Source: a virus. From it: a stretch of 33,188 bases of DNA. Location: the IMG/VR virus record IMGVR_UViG_3300029826_000015, positions 1-33,188 of that record; one strand, written 5' to 3'. The notes under the pieces were generated by a model, which was given only the letters and a program-made list of their open reading frames with translations, was not told the DNA's origin and searched no databases. Below, piece by piece: positions 13,958-23,013 of this stretch (position 1 is its first letter; every line of letters begins with the position of its first letter). The position numbers and the translations under genes are program-made.

Positions 13958-15046
13958 ATGAGTGTAAATATAAGAAACCAAAATGGATATTCAGGGGCTA
14001 TTGTAACAGCAGATAGAGAAAAAAAGATGATTGACGAATCAAACTTGTACGCCTTCCCTTTTGTTACATCTTCAATTGCAGCAGCTGGGACATACAAAAT
14101 TGGATTTACAACACCTGCAGAATCTTCAAATTATATTTATAAAATGTTACCAAAAATATTTTCAAACAATGCGAATACAACAGTAGTTCAAATTTTGGAA
14201 GATTGCAATTATACAGCAGCGGCAGCAGAACAATACGCTATCAATGCAAATAGACATACTAATGTATATTCTCCTTTGAAATTTTATCTTGATTCAACAG
14301 TTTCAACACGAAACAAAGATTTTGCAACAGCAGAAGCAGGTGGAGACTTTGCAAATCAACCAGCTGGCGACACATTAACAATAGTTTCAGACGATGCAGG
14401 AGATGTAACACAAAACATAACAATCTACGGAACTATAACAGGAGCAACAACAACTATTACAAGCGAAACAATATTGCTAACTGGAACAGATGCAATAGAT
14501 ACAGACATAACAACATGGCAAACAATTTTAGGTGTTGAAATCGATGCAAGTTGTGCTGGGACAATAACTATAGCTGAAAAATCCGGAGGCTTGGCAATTA
14601 CTACAATTACAACAGGGAATTTATCAGCTGGGATAGTTACACCTTCAGACATATGGGCAAGAGATCAAATGATTTACCATGATGCAAGCGATGCATCTAC
14701 AGCAGCGGTTGGAATAATCGGAACAGCTCCAGACGGAACAGCAATATCAAGCGTAGATGATTTAAATGGCACTACAAATGAGATTCATGGGACATTGTCT
14801 TTTAGAACAGTTACAAAAATATTAATTGGGGCAGTTGCAAGTACAGTTGACGTGACAATATACGCTCAAGGTTTTTATCTTTTGAATGTAGCATTCGGAG
14901 CAGGTTCGTTCATACAGATCGAAGATAACTATATTTTGAAACCTAACACAAAATATGTAATATATATCACAAACGCAGGGGCAACTACTGCAACATATGT
15001 ATACGGTACGATAAATTTTGAGAAAATAAATATAGATGAGATCTAA
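13958..15046 (+). CDS. Beta-rich virion protein, possible decoration or head fibre
   Basis: A 362-residue protein rich in Thr, Ala, Gly and Ile with many short beta-type stretches (QNITIYGTITGATTTITSETILLTG, cut here for length) and few charges, like surface virion proteins. It begins one base after the zinc-finger gene. Its place between coat and connectors favours a head-associated role such as decoration, although neck fibre is possible. I know no certain homologue. A hairpin pair follows its stop. Confidence 0.7.
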   Translation: MSVNIRNQNGYSGAIVTADREKKMIDESNLYAFPFVTSSIAAAGTYKIGFTTPAESSNYIYKMLPKIFSNNANTTVVQILEDCNYTAAAAEQYAINANRHTNVYSPLKFYLDSTVSTRNKDFATAEAGGDFANQPAGDTLTIVSDDAGDVTQNITIYGTITGATTTITSETILLTGTDAIDTDITTWQTILGVEIDASCAGTITIAEKSGGLAITTITTGNLSAGIVTPSDIWARDQMIYHDASDASTAAVGIIGTAPDGTAISSVDDLNGTTNEIHGTLSFRTVTKILIGAVASTVDVTIYAQGFYLLNVAFGAGSFIQIEDNYILKPNTKYVIYITNAGATTATYVYGTINFEKINIDEI

Positions 15047-15049
15047 ATA

Positions 15050-15101
15050 GTTAACATTGTTAACGCCTTCATTTTGCCCTTGTTTCGGCAGGGGCTTATA
15101 A
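15050..15101 (+). other. Two hairpins between virion protein and connector genes
   Basis: GTTAAC-ATT-GTTAAC (15050-15064) is a small perfect hairpin. GCCCTTG (15077-15083) pairs with CAGGGGC (15090-15096, one G-U) around TTTCGG, followed by TTATAATTT. The second resembles a weak terminator, useful for lowering expression of connectors relative to coat. Confidence 0.5.
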
Positions 15102-15117
15102 TTTAAAAGGACTAAAC

Positions 15118-15720
15118 ATGGCAATATTAACACTTGCTGAAATAGTAAGTTATCTAAATTTGCAAATAGAATATAAGACAGCAGCAGAATATCTTGAACT
15201 TTCAACAGATACAAATTTATCTTTTGAAAATGCAAGCGAACAAGAATGTGTGAATATTGTAGTGAAAGACATGACACAAACTACAACATACGATTTAACA
15301 GATGATTATACTGTGTCACTATCAGATACAACAACAGTATTGACAAGAGTCGAAGATGGTGCAATAGCAGATAAAGAAATATGTTATGTAACATATAATT
15401 ATGCAAATTACAAAGACTATAAAATAATAGAAAATAATATAGATACAACCGAAGCATGGCTAAAAGAATATTGTAATGATGATTTTCTTGATGACGATGA
15501 TGCAGATATATTTCCAGACAGTCACAAGCCTCAACTTGCAAGATTAATATACTATTTTGCAGTTAATAATCAGTACAACAAAACAAATAGTGCAGATATA
15601 AAAAGTCAGTCAATAAGCAAGCTATCAGTAACATTCAAGGGAGATAATGAGGCAGGTAAACAAGCCTTAAAAGATCTTCTAAAAGAGTTTGAAGATATTA
15701 GGAGACCTCGCTATGTATGA
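15118..15720 (+). CDS. Head-tail connector, SPP1 gp15/HK97 gp6-like
   Basis: A 200-residue protein. It starts with LTLAEIVSYLNL and has acidic helices (TTEAWLKEYCNDDFLDDDDADIFP) and later PQLARLIYYFAVNNQYN, the arrangement of gp6-like connector adaptors that dock on the portal. An insertion at residues about 45-95 is beta-rich, making it longer than the usual about 100-residue connector. It is followed by the expected order of stopper, tail completion and terminator genes. It overlaps the next gene by 8 bp. Confidence 0.72.
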   Translation: MAILTLAEIVSYLNLQIEYKTAAEYLELSTDTNLSFENASEQECVNIVVKDMTQTTTYDLTDDYTVSLSDTTTVLTRVEDGAIADKEICYVTYNYANYKDYKIIENNIDTTEAWLKEYCNDDFLDDDDADIFPDSHKPQLARLIYYFAVNNQYNKTNSADIKSQSISKLSVTFKGDNEAGKQALKDLLKEFEDIRRPRYV

Positions 15721-16054
15721 TAATATGATTGAACATTTTGAGGGCTTTTTGACAAACGAGCTTAAATTCATTAATTCTACATATACAAGTGACGGAGCTG
15801 GCGGATATACAAAAGTAGATACAGAGTTTTATATTGATTGTTATATCGATCAAGCAAGCTCAACAGAAATTGAAAAACAATATAAGTTGGGAAACAGGGC
15901 AGTAAATCTAATAATTTGTAAGTACGATAGTAGAATCACAGAAAATACAAAAGTAGAAGTCGACGGAGAGCTTTATAATTGCGATATCCCAAGCAATACA
16001 AACAGATACAACGATTTTATGGAGATTATAAGTGTCAATAAGTTTCAATCTTAA
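15713..16054 (+). CDS. Head closure/stopper protein, SPP1 gp16-like
   Basis: ATG 15713 is chosen (AGGAG at 15700-15704); the frame is open a few codons further, but without an ATG. The 113-residue beta-rich protein (ELKFINSTYTSDGAGGYTKVDTEF, then VDGELYNCDIPSNTNRYNDFMEIISV) fits the small head-tail adaptor family that plugs the portal after packaging. It overlaps its neighbours on both sides, typical for neck genes. Confidence 0.72.
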   Translation: MYDNMIEHFEGFLTNELKFINSTYTSDGAGGYTKVDTEFYIDCYIDQASSTEIEKQYKLGNRAVNLIICKYDSRITENTKVEVDGELYNCDIPSNTNRYNDFMEIISVNKFQS

Positions 16055-16364
16055 AACATCGACAATAGATTTTACTCCAATTATTAAAAAATCATATGAA
16101 TTAAGAGAACAAGCAGCATTAAATATAGCTGCCGATTTAGTTTTACGAACAGCTAAATTAAACACACCAGTTGACACAGGGCTACTTAGAAATAGCGAAC
16201 AAAAGCAAATAAAAGGGAATATTGCACTTGTAGGAACTAATACAGAATATGCACCAAACGTAGAATTTGGTACTAGCAAACAGAAAGCACAGCCATACTT
16301 GACTCCTGCACTTGTAGATAACACTAATAATATAAAGAACATATTTAAGGATTTGTTTGTATGA
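16032..16364 (+). CDS. Tail completion protein, HK97 gp10-like
   Basis: A GTG start at 16032 is supported by GGAG at 16021-16024. The 110 residues contain LVLRTAKLNTPVDTGLLRNSEQ (about 37-58), then NTEYAPNVEFGTSKQKAQPYLTPAL (about 75-99), the clear HK97_gp10 pattern 'a....PvdTG.Lr.s' and 'Y...vEfGt..~.aqPfl.pA'. It joins the tail to the neck. It overlaps the stopper gene by 23 bp and the terminator gene by 4 bp. Confidence 0.9.
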   Translation: MSISFNLKTSTIDFTPIIKKSYELREQAALNIAADLVLRTAKLNTPVDTGLLRNSEQKQIKGNIALVGTNTEYAPNVEFGTSKQKAQPYLTPALVDNTNNIKNIFKDLFV

Positions 16365-16732
16365 TACATAAAGCATTTGCAAAGATGATAACAAATTTAT
16401 CGATTACAGGGGTTAACGCAGTCGTGAATGGTAGACCTCCTGAAAATGTTGATTATCCTTTTCTTGTTATCTATCAAGCTGGTGAAATATCTGGAACTCA
16501 ATCGGCTTATGCAAAAAAGTTAATGAGAGTTGGAATATATGCAGAAAGTTACGATGAATGCTATACGATAGCAAAAGAATTATACGCAATAGTTAATAAT
16601 AACATCGATGTATTGTACGACGGTGTATATTATAGATTTAACAATATTACAAAAGAAAACGAAATTATGAACATCGAAGATGATTGTTTCGGATTGTCAA
16701 TCGATTTTATGATTTCAATAGAAAATCAATAA
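16361..16732 (+). CDS. Tail terminator protein, DUF3168-like
   Basis: A 123-residue protein directly after gp10-like, as in HK97-type operons. VNGRPPENVDYPFLVIYQAG (residues about 22-41) matches the 'Vy...p....~PYvv~' start of DUF3168 tail terminators, and a helix (YDECYTIAKELYAIVNNN) with an end strand follows. It would cap the tail tube at its final length. Confidence 0.75.
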   Translation: MIHKAFAKMITNLSITGVNAVVNGRPPENVDYPFLVIYQAGEISGTQSAYAKKLMRVGIYAESYDECYTIAKELYAIVNNNIDVLYDGVYYRFNNITKENEIMNIEDDCFGLSIDFMISIENQ

Positions 16733-16742
16733 GGGGGCGTTT

Positions 16743-17561
16743 ATGCCAGTATATCAAACATCACAACAGCGAGATAATTCACTATTGATCGGTGGAGCTA
16801 AGGTTGAAGTTTCATCAGACGGTTCAACATGGTACGATGTAGGACTTGTAAGAGATTTGTCACTAACTGAAACAATTACACAGTCAGACATCCAAGCACA
16901 AAATGGAATAGTAACAGAGAAATTTGTTACAGAGCAGTATCTTGACGGTACTATGAACATGCTTGAAGTAAATCTAACAAACTACAACAGAATTAGAGGC
17001 GGAGTTGATACATTAACAACAGTTGCAGGAACTCCAGTGTCTGGTGCAACATATGCGTTAACAGCAGGAAACTGGGGATACAATGATCCTATAATTGTTG
17101 AAAATCAGAATTACGACTTATCAGCTTTGACAATAAACAGTGTTACAGGTTCAGAGGATGGGGCACTTGTAGAAGATACAGATTTTTTTGTTGGAACAGA
17201 TGCAAAAGGGAACACTATCATAACAATAATCGACAGTGCAACAGTAACAACAGAAACTCAAACAATGACAATTGATTATGACTATACCCCAGCTGCATCA
17301 GAAAAATTAAGCACAGGCGGAAAGTCTTCAATATCAGCAGTTTATTACAGATTTACAAACTTGAAATATGTTAATTCAGTTGCGAAATATAGAATTATAA
17401 CAATTTATTCAGCATCAGTTAGCGGTGGCTTATCTTTAGCGTTTGCAAACGATGCAGATGCAGATCCTGCAACAGTTATTCCAGTTAGCTTTAGAGCTGA
17501 AATGGATACTAGCAGAACAGCAGGTGATCAGTTATATTTATTTGAAAATCAAATAGTTTAA
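16743..17561 (+). CDS. Major tail tube protein
   Basis: A 272-residue beta-rich, Thr/Ala-rich protein. It sits between tail terminator and the G/G-T chaperones, the defining position of the tail tube gene. SLLIGGAKVEVSSDGSTWYDVGLVRDLSLTE near the N-terminus has the look of tube proteins that start with a sandwich strand carrying 'ig..kv..~~g..~~d~G'. A middle segment (about 90-200) may be an Ig-like insertion. SD AAGGGGG at 16731-16737 suits heavy expression. Confidence 0.82.
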   Translation: MPVYQTSQQRDNSLLIGGAKVEVSSDGSTWYDVGLVRDLSLTETITQSDIQAQNGIVTEKFVTEQYLDGTMNMLEVNLTNYNRIRGGVDTLTTVAGTPVSGATYALTAGNWGYNDPIIVENQNYDLSALTINSVTGSEDGALVEDTDFFVGTDAKGNTIITIIDSATVTTETQTMTIDYDYTPAASEKLSTGGKSSISAVYYRFTNLKYVNSVAKYRIITIYSASVSGGLSLAFANDADADPATVIPVSFRAEMDTSRTAGDQLYLFENQIV

Positions 17562-17582
17562 AAATTTATGGAGGCGTTAACA

Positions 17583-17930
17583 ATGTTTAAACTAACAATA
17601 TTAGGTAAAGAATACAATGTGAATGAATTAAGTATAGGTAAGGCGTACGAGATAAGAAAAATGTATTTTAAAATTTACGAAGATCAAGTAAAAGCGGAAA
17701 ACAATATAAAGCTGATTGCAAAAACAAATAAAGACTTTGCAAGCGTTGCGTTAAAAATATTGAGAATAAATGCTAAAAATATAAAAGAAAAAGCAAAATA
17801 TCTTATGCTAACAAAAAATAAATTATACTACAACATGACAGAAAGCGAATACACATTAATGATAATGCAAGTTGCAAAAATAATAGGAATCGGAACAAAA
17901 GAAGAAATAGATAAAAAAAAAGTACAATAA
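17583..17930 (+). CDS. Tail assembly chaperone G
   Basis: ATG 17583 is chosen because GGAGG at 17570-17574 stands at ideal distance; an upstream in-frame ATG lies inside the SD. 115 residues, helical and basic, no membrane span. It stops at TAA 17928-17930 right after an A9 run (17913-17921), where a -1 slip makes the longer G-T product. The chaperones coat the tape measure protein and recruit tube subunits. Confidence 0.85.
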   Translation: MFKLTILGKEYNVNELSIGKAYEIRKMYFKIYEDQVKAENNIKLIAKTNKDFASVALKILRINAKNIKEKAKYLMLTKNKLYYNMTESEYTLMIMQVAKIIGIGTKEEIDKKKVQ

Positions 17931-18169
17931 CATTAGAACAAATAATCTACGAAGTATGTGCAATTTATGGATTCAAGTATGAAGATTGTCTTGAAATGAC
18001 AGAAAGCAGATTGGTAAACTACTGGAAATATGGTTATCAATATAATATAGAAATAAGACACGGAAGAATAGAAAAAGATATTAGTAAGAAAAAAGCAACA
18101 GAAATGACTCCAGAGGAGCTACAAAAAGTAAGGGAAGAAATGCGAAAGACATATAATTACAAAGGATAA
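17583..18169 (+). CDS. Tail assembly chaperone G-T, made by -1 frameshift
   Basis: Reading shifts to the -1 frame on A9 (17913-17921) and continues from about 17921 to TAA 18167-18169. This adds 82 residues that begin STITLEQIIYEVCAIYGFKYED and end MRKTYNYKG. The -1 frame is closed by TAA at 17912-17914 just before the run and has no early ATG, so it can be reached only by slippage. Position before the tape measure gene and the size match the G-T system of lambda and many siphoviruses. The join is about 195 residues long. Confidence 0.88.
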
Positions 18170-18175
18170 AAATAG

Positions 18176-20848
18176 ATGGCGGATATATTAAGCAAATTAG
18201 TTGTACAAATTACAGCAGATGACAGCAGTTTTCAAAAAACACTTAATAATATACAGACAACAACCGCCAAAGTCGGAAAATCATTAACAAAAAATTTAAC
18301 CTTACCACTTGTTGCGATTGGAACAGCATCCATAAAAATTGCAGCAGATTTTGAAAGTTCTATGAATAGAGTAAAGGCCTTGACAGGAGCTACAGCCGAA
18401 GAATTTACAAATCTTCAAAATAGAGCAAGGGAACTAGGAGCTACAACTGAGTTTAGCGCAAGTCAAGCAGCAGAAGCAATGGCGTTTTTCGCACAAGCTG
18501 GGTTTGATGCCAATAAAATTTATGATGTTTTACCAGACACTCTAAATTTGGCATCAGCTGCACAACTAGAATTAGGTACATCGGCGGATATTGTATCAAA
18601 CATTATGACAGGCTTTGGGATAGAAGCAAGTCAACTAGGAAATGTTGTTGATATACTAACCAAGCAATTCACATCATCGAACACAGATTTGTCTCAATTA
18701 GGGGAAGCATTTAAGTATGTTGCACCAATTGCAGCAGGCTTGGGAGTGTCCATTGAAGAGACTTCAGCTGCATTAGGTCTTTTGTCGGATGCAGGTATTC
18801 AAGCAGGTAGCGCAGGAACAGGGTTAAGACGAGTGTTAACAGTTCTTGTATCAGAATCAGAAAAATTAGGTATATCAGTTACCGATGCGGCAGGGAATAT
18901 GTTGCCACTATACGACATAATTGGACAACTAGAGAAAAGAGGATTAACAACAGCAGAAGCCCTAGAAATTTTTGGTGATAGAGGTGGACCCGCAATTTCT
19001 CAATTATTATCGGTCGGTTCTGCCGCCTTGGAGCAATACACAAAAAGACTATCAGATGTAGACGGTTTGGCAAAAAATATAGCACAGACACAACTCGAAG
19101 GCTTGAACGGAGAATTTAAAAATTTCAAATCAGCTCTTGAAGAAGCTGCAATTGTATTAGGCAATGAGATGTTGCCGAAGGCTACAGAATTAATCGCCGA
19201 GATAACTGATTTAGTTCGAAAATTTTCACAGCTTGATGAAGATACAAAGAAAAATATAATTAGTTTCGGACTCGCAGCAGCTGCAATTGGACCCGTAACA
19301 AACGCGATCAGCGTAGTGGTAGGTGCAGTTGCCAAGCTCTCTGTCGTGCTAGCAACAAATCCAATTCTTCTTATAGCAACAGCAGCAGCACTTGCAGGTG
19401 TAGCGTTATACAAAGCATATGACAACGCTACAACTCTGAAAGATGAAACAAAAAAATTAAAAAATATTACGGATGAACTGAAAAAATCATCTGAGGAATA
19501 TCAAGAGGTAGTAAAAAAACTTACAACAGATACTAATCAGCTTACAGATGCAGAAAGAAACAACCTTGAAATAAAAAAACAACAATTAAAAATAAAGATA
19601 ATAGATGCAATAGATAAACTAGAAAGTTCATATAGAAAAAATTTACAGGCTTTGAATAAGCAATACATAGTATATTTGACTTTTAATGAAGAACTAAAAA
19701 AAACTCAAAAAAGATTAAAAGAAATAAAAGAAGAGCAAAGCAAGCTAGATGAAAATACGACAGAGTATCTAAGACTAGAAAATGAAAGAATAAGATTACT
19801 ATATCTTGAACGACAGCAAATACAAGATGTTGCAAAAGAACTAGAACAATATACAAAATTACAAACTGAGCAACAAGCTGCAATAGAGCAAGTCGCAAGA
19901 GCAATTGTGAATGGAATAATCACTCTAGATGAATTGGCATTGAAAGATGAATTATTAAGAAGAGAAATAGAATTGCAAGTTGCTGCATTGCAAAAACAAG
20001 CAGAAGCACAACAAAACAATACAAGTGCAACCGAAGAGTCAACGATTGCAAAACAAAAACAAAGTGAAGAAATAGAAAAAAATACAGAAAAAATTGTACA
20101 AAATACAGCTGAAATTATTGGCAATACTGAAAATATGCTAAAAATGCGAGATGCTGCAATCGAGGCAGGCATTGCTATTGCCGGGCTATCTTATGAAGTT
20201 AATAATCTTAACGAAAGACAAACAGATCTTGCAAATGCAATGCCAATTACAACAGCAACAATCTTGGCACAAATACAAGACCTTACAACTCAATATTCAA
20301 GCATAATTAACGAAGTATATGGGAGTTTGACAGATGTAATAGACATGTACTATCAGAACATTATTGATAACGAAAATCTATCAGATGAAGAAATCAAAAA
20401 AGCAAAAAAAGATCAATGGAAAGCAAATAAAGCGTTTGCAATAGGTCAGAGTATTATTGATACATTGGTTGCAGCAACAAAAGTGCTTCCCAACATCCCT
20501 CTATCATTATTAATCGGAGGTATTGGAGCTGCAAAAACAGCCTTGATCGCTTCTCAGCCGATGCCTAAATTCCAGAACGGGGGAATTGTTGAGAATAGCG
20601 GAACTGGACAGCAATTTATCGCAGGAGATGGAGTAAGAGAATATATTGTGCCGGACGACAGAGGATACTTAAGCGAACTAGGACAAAACATAGTTGACAG
20701 TTTCAAAGGACAGCAAATTAATAATCAAATAGATAATGAAGTAACACAAATCAATCAGATTGTATTAGACAGTAGAATAGTACAAGAGATAGTAACAAAA
20801 GGCACACAAACAAGGCAAATAAGAATCTATCCAGAGGCAGTAAGATGA
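18176..20848 (+). CDS. Tape measure protein, TP901-1 family
   Basis: An 890-residue protein, the largest here. Residues about 1-260 form the PhageMin_Tail/TP901 core (ADFESSMNRVKALTGATAEEF, FSASQAAEAMAFFAQAGF, GTGLRRVL). A hydrophobic stretch (about 360-415, LATNPILLIATAAALAGVAL) is followed by a long coiled-coil (about 420-720) rich in E/K/Q. The end has the typical PKFQNGGIVENSGTGQQFI and a VREYIVP motif near 810-830. It sets tail length: at the usual 1.5 A per residue it implies about 130 nm. SD AAAGGA precedes the ATG. It overlaps the next gene by 4 bp. Confidence 0.95.
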   Translation: MADILSKLVVQITADDSSFQKTLNNIQTTTAKVGKSLTKNLTLPLVAIGTASIKIAADFESSMNRVKALTGATAEEFTNLQNRARELGATTEFSASQAAEAMAFFAQAGFDANKIYDVLPDTLNLASAAQLELGTSADIVSNIMTGFGIEASQLGNVVDILTKQFTSSNTDLSQLGEAFKYVAPIAAGLGVSIEETSAALGLLSDAGIQAGSAGTGLRRVLTVLVSESEKLGISVTDAAGNMLPLYDIIGQLEKRGLTTAEALEIFGDRGGPAISQLLSVGSAALEQYTKRLSDVDGLAKNIAQTQLEGLNGEFKNFKSALEEAAIVLGNEMLPKATELIAEITDLVRKFSQLDEDTKKNIISFGLAAAAIGPVTNAISVVVGAVAKLSVVLATNPILLIATAAALAGVALYKAYDNATTLKDETKKLKNITDELKKSSEEYQEVVKKLTTDTNQLTDAERNNLEIKKQQLKIKIIDAIDKLESSYRKNLQALNKQYIVYLTFNEELKKTQKRLKEIKEEQSKLDENTTEYLRLENERIRLLYLERQQIQDVAKELEQYTKLQTEQQAAIEQVARAIVNGIITLDELALKDELLRREIELQVAALQKQAEAQQNNTSATEESTIAKQKQSEEIEKNTEKIVQNTAEIIGNTENMLKMRDAAIEAGIAIAGLSYEVNNLNERQTDLANAMPITTATILAQIQDLTTQYSSIINEVYGSLTDVIDMYYQNIIDNENLSDEEIKKAKKDQWKANKAFAIGQSIIDTLVAATKVLPNIPLSLLIGGIGAAKTALIASQPMPKFQNGGIVENSGTGQQFIAGDGVREYIVPDDRGYLSELGQNIVDSFKGQQINNQIDNEVTQINQIVLDSRIVQEIVTKGTQTRQIRIYPEAVR

Positions 20849-21570
20849 TTTTTTTGAAAGACGAAGAAATTAAAATTTGCACAGATTTGGCAATGACAAA
20901 CGAAGATACAAATTTCCCTGTTGAAAATATACAAAATAATATTATTGCTAATTATGCAAGGGCAAGTGCAAATACAACAACTATTTCAGGCACTGTGTCT
21001 AATAATAGCACAGCAATAGCGATTGTAGGCCATAATCTTACAAGTGCAACAGGCACAGCAAGTTTAAAACTGTATGATGGCGTGACATTACAAGATACAA
21101 TAAACTTGACTATTGCGGATATAATAGTTTATGTTAATATCAATGAGATATATGATAATTTTGAATTAATACTATCAGATAGCTCATTGTCAGAAATTTT
21201 GATAGGCAAAGTTATATTAGGGGATTATATAGAACCAACAGTTAATTCTCTTGTAGATTTTTCAGTAAACTACATAAGAACTGACAAAGTATTTGAAAAT
21301 GAAACAGGGCAAAAGTATACAAGCGAAGGAATAGAAAAAAGAGCTTTTAGCTATTCTTTTCCAAAACAAAGTTTGTCTGATAGTCAAGCTTTACGAACTT
21401 TCTATAGAGCAGTAGGCAGACATGAAGGCTTTATTTTCATGAACTTCAATACTGATTTAGGGGTTGATATTTTACTGCCCTGCTTTGTAATGTTTACAAG
21501 CGATATAGAATATCAGTTTTCAAAATTTGCGAAAAATAGTTATAAAATAAATATGGAAGAGGCGAAATAA
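20845..21570 (+). CDS. Distal tail/tail tip protein candidate, 241 aa
   Basis: First gene after the tape measure, where distal tail proteins normally lie. Residues about 1-140 are a beta-rich domain (NTTTISGTVSNNSTAIAIVGHNL). The rest (FSYSFPKQSLSDSQALRTFYRAVGRHEGFIF) ends in an alpha/beta part. This design, an added sandwich then a 'ls.~~~~L..~~r~~G...~~~~' region, recalls tail tip proteins of non-SPP1 type phages. Function is from position. A one-base overlap joins it to the fibre gene. Confidence 0.6.
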   Translation: MIFLKDEEIKICTDLAMTNEDTNFPVENIQNNIIANYARASANTTTISGTVSNNSTAIAIVGHNLTSATGTASLKLYDGVTLQDTINLTIADIIVYVNINEIYDNFELILSDSSLSEILIGKVILGDYIEPTVNSLVDFSVNYIRTDKVFENETGQKYTSEGIEKRAFSYSFPKQSLSDSQALRTFYRAVGRHEGFIFMNFNTDLGVDILLPCFVMFTSDIEYQFSKFAKNSYKINMEEAK

Positions 21571-22604
21571 TGGCAAGTATAATTTCAGCAAATCCGGCCG
21601 CAACAGCATTAGAAAAACAAAGAAGAGGGTTGTTGCAAATAAGCATATCAAACTATAATAATAATACAGAATCTGAAATACAAGCAGGAAGTATAATAGA
21701 AGTAGGCGGAGCTTTGTTTGAAGCAACAAGTGATGAATCTATTAGTAATGCACTATCAGGGTTTTCGGATGGAGTCGTATATATTACAACTAGCGTTGTA
21801 GATGCAAGCAATATCGAGTTTGAGTATACAGATACTGCCCCAACTTGGAATGATGATCTTCAAGGCTGGTATGATGCTACAGGGACAGATCGGTATATAA
21901 TTGCAGGAGTGAAATCAAGCACAAACTATAGTAACAAGGGGATTTTTGTTAATAGAGAAGCTATCGAAAATCTAAATGCAAAAAACTTGCTTGTCAATGG
22001 CACACAAATAGTAGATAGTAGTAGGAATTTTTCTAATGTAAATTCAATCAGTTTGACAGGCAGCAGTATTAAAAAAGCCGTAACAAATGGAAGTTTATTT
22101 CTTTTTGGGGGAACTGGTGCCGCAACCGGTTCAATAATCGCAATGTATGGAACTGATCACGCTACTACACCAAACAGAATTGCATTTGCCGGAGCCGGAG
22201 ATGTTAATAGCACAATATATTATGGTGCTACAGGAAACTGGTACATGACAGGAAGTGTCGGAGCCGCCGGTGGAATAGATGCAGGATCAAGCGGCACCGC
22301 AATAAAAAGAAAAGTTGTAAATATTGGAGCATGGAATATGGATACAACAACTAGTGTTTCTGTTTCTCTCGGTATATCAAGTATACAAAGTTTTGGAATA
22401 CGTGTAATCATATGGCAAGATTGGAATGCTGGGTCACCAAATCAATATGATTTATTAACAGATGGATATTATAATTATAATGGATCTACGGGTTCAATTA
22501 CATTATATAGAACTGCATCTGGGTTTTTTGATAACGCTAATTTTGATGATGGAGGAACTATAGGAAGCATACTTGGACGAGGTAAAATAGAAATTATATA
22601 TTAA
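21570..22604 (+). CDS. Tail fibre / receptor-binding protein candidate, 344 aa
   Basis: The N-terminal 120 residues look like a virion attachment part (MASIISANPAATALEKQRRGLL). A Gly/Ser/Ala-rich repetitive middle follows (TGSVGAAGGIDAGSSGTA). The C-terminal domain begins VVNIGAWNMDTTTSVSV and ends GRGKIEIIY, a pattern seen at the ends of many phage side fibres. It probably binds the host surface. The codon pattern resembles neighbouring tail genes, with no sign of recent transfer. Confidence 0.72.
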   Translation: MASIISANPAATALEKQRRGLLQISISNYNNNTESEIQAGSIIEVGGALFEATSDESISNALSGFSDGVVYITTSVVDASNIEFEYTDTAPTWNDDLQGWYDATGTDRYIIAGVKSSTNYSNKGIFVNREAIENLNAKNLLVNGTQIVDSSRNFSNVNSISLTGSSIKKAVTNGSLFLFGGTGAATGSIIAMYGTDHATTPNRIAFAGAGDVNSTIYYGATGNWYMTGSVGAAGGIDAGSSGTAIKRKVVNIGAWNMDTTTSVSVSLGISSIQSFGIRVIIWQDWNAGSPNQYDLLTDGYYNYNGSTGSITLYRTASGFFDNANFDDGGTIGSILGRGKIEIIY

Positions 22605-22617
22605 AGGAGAGTAAATT

Positions 22618-23004
22618 ATGGCATTAATTAAAGAAAAAATATTGGATAACGGATTGACAGCGAACTATTGGACAATCAAAGAAATAAAAACAGATTGGAA
22701 TTTTTCAAAAACGTTAGGCAAAGAAACTGATAAAGTAGATGAGGAAGGAAATAAAATCTTAGACTATAAAATTATTATTGGAAGAATTGAAGTAAAATTA
22801 GCATTATATAAAGATAAAGACTTTTATAATACATTAGAAGATAAAAATTTAGGGCAGATTGAAGAACAATTGATTATTATTGAAGGTAAGTATATGACAG
22901 CGAATAAATCAACGGCTTATTCAAATAAAGAAATATACGAAATGATTATTGACCTTTGTCAAAATGAAAATGGATATTTTGCTGATGCTAAAAATGATAT
23001 ATAA
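22618..23004 (+). CDS. Fibre-associated hypothetical protein, 128 aa
   Basis: ATG 22618 with AAAGGAG at 22603-22609. Sequence begins MALIKEKILDNGLTANYWTIKEIKTDW, close in style to small phage proteins encoded next to fibre or tip genes ('~~~~g~~~~Yw~i~~i~~~~'). The rest is acidic and helical (FYNTLEDKNLGQIEEQLIIIEG). It may be a fibre chaperone or a tail component, unproven. Confidence 0.62.
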   Translation: MALIKEKILDNGLTANYWTIKEIKTDWNFSKTLGKETDKVDEEGNKILDYKIIIGRIEVKLALYKDKDFYNTLEDKNLGQIEEQLIIIEGKYMTANKSTAYSNKEIYEMIIDLCQNENGYFADAKNDI

Positions 23005-23013
23005 GGGAATAGC

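Noticed and set aside
14425-14652. Minus-strand reading frames inside head and tail genes (also near 19000-20172 and 11531-11806)
   Set aside because: They are antisense shadows of long, well-supported plus-strand genes, have no RBS and show low-complexity composition.
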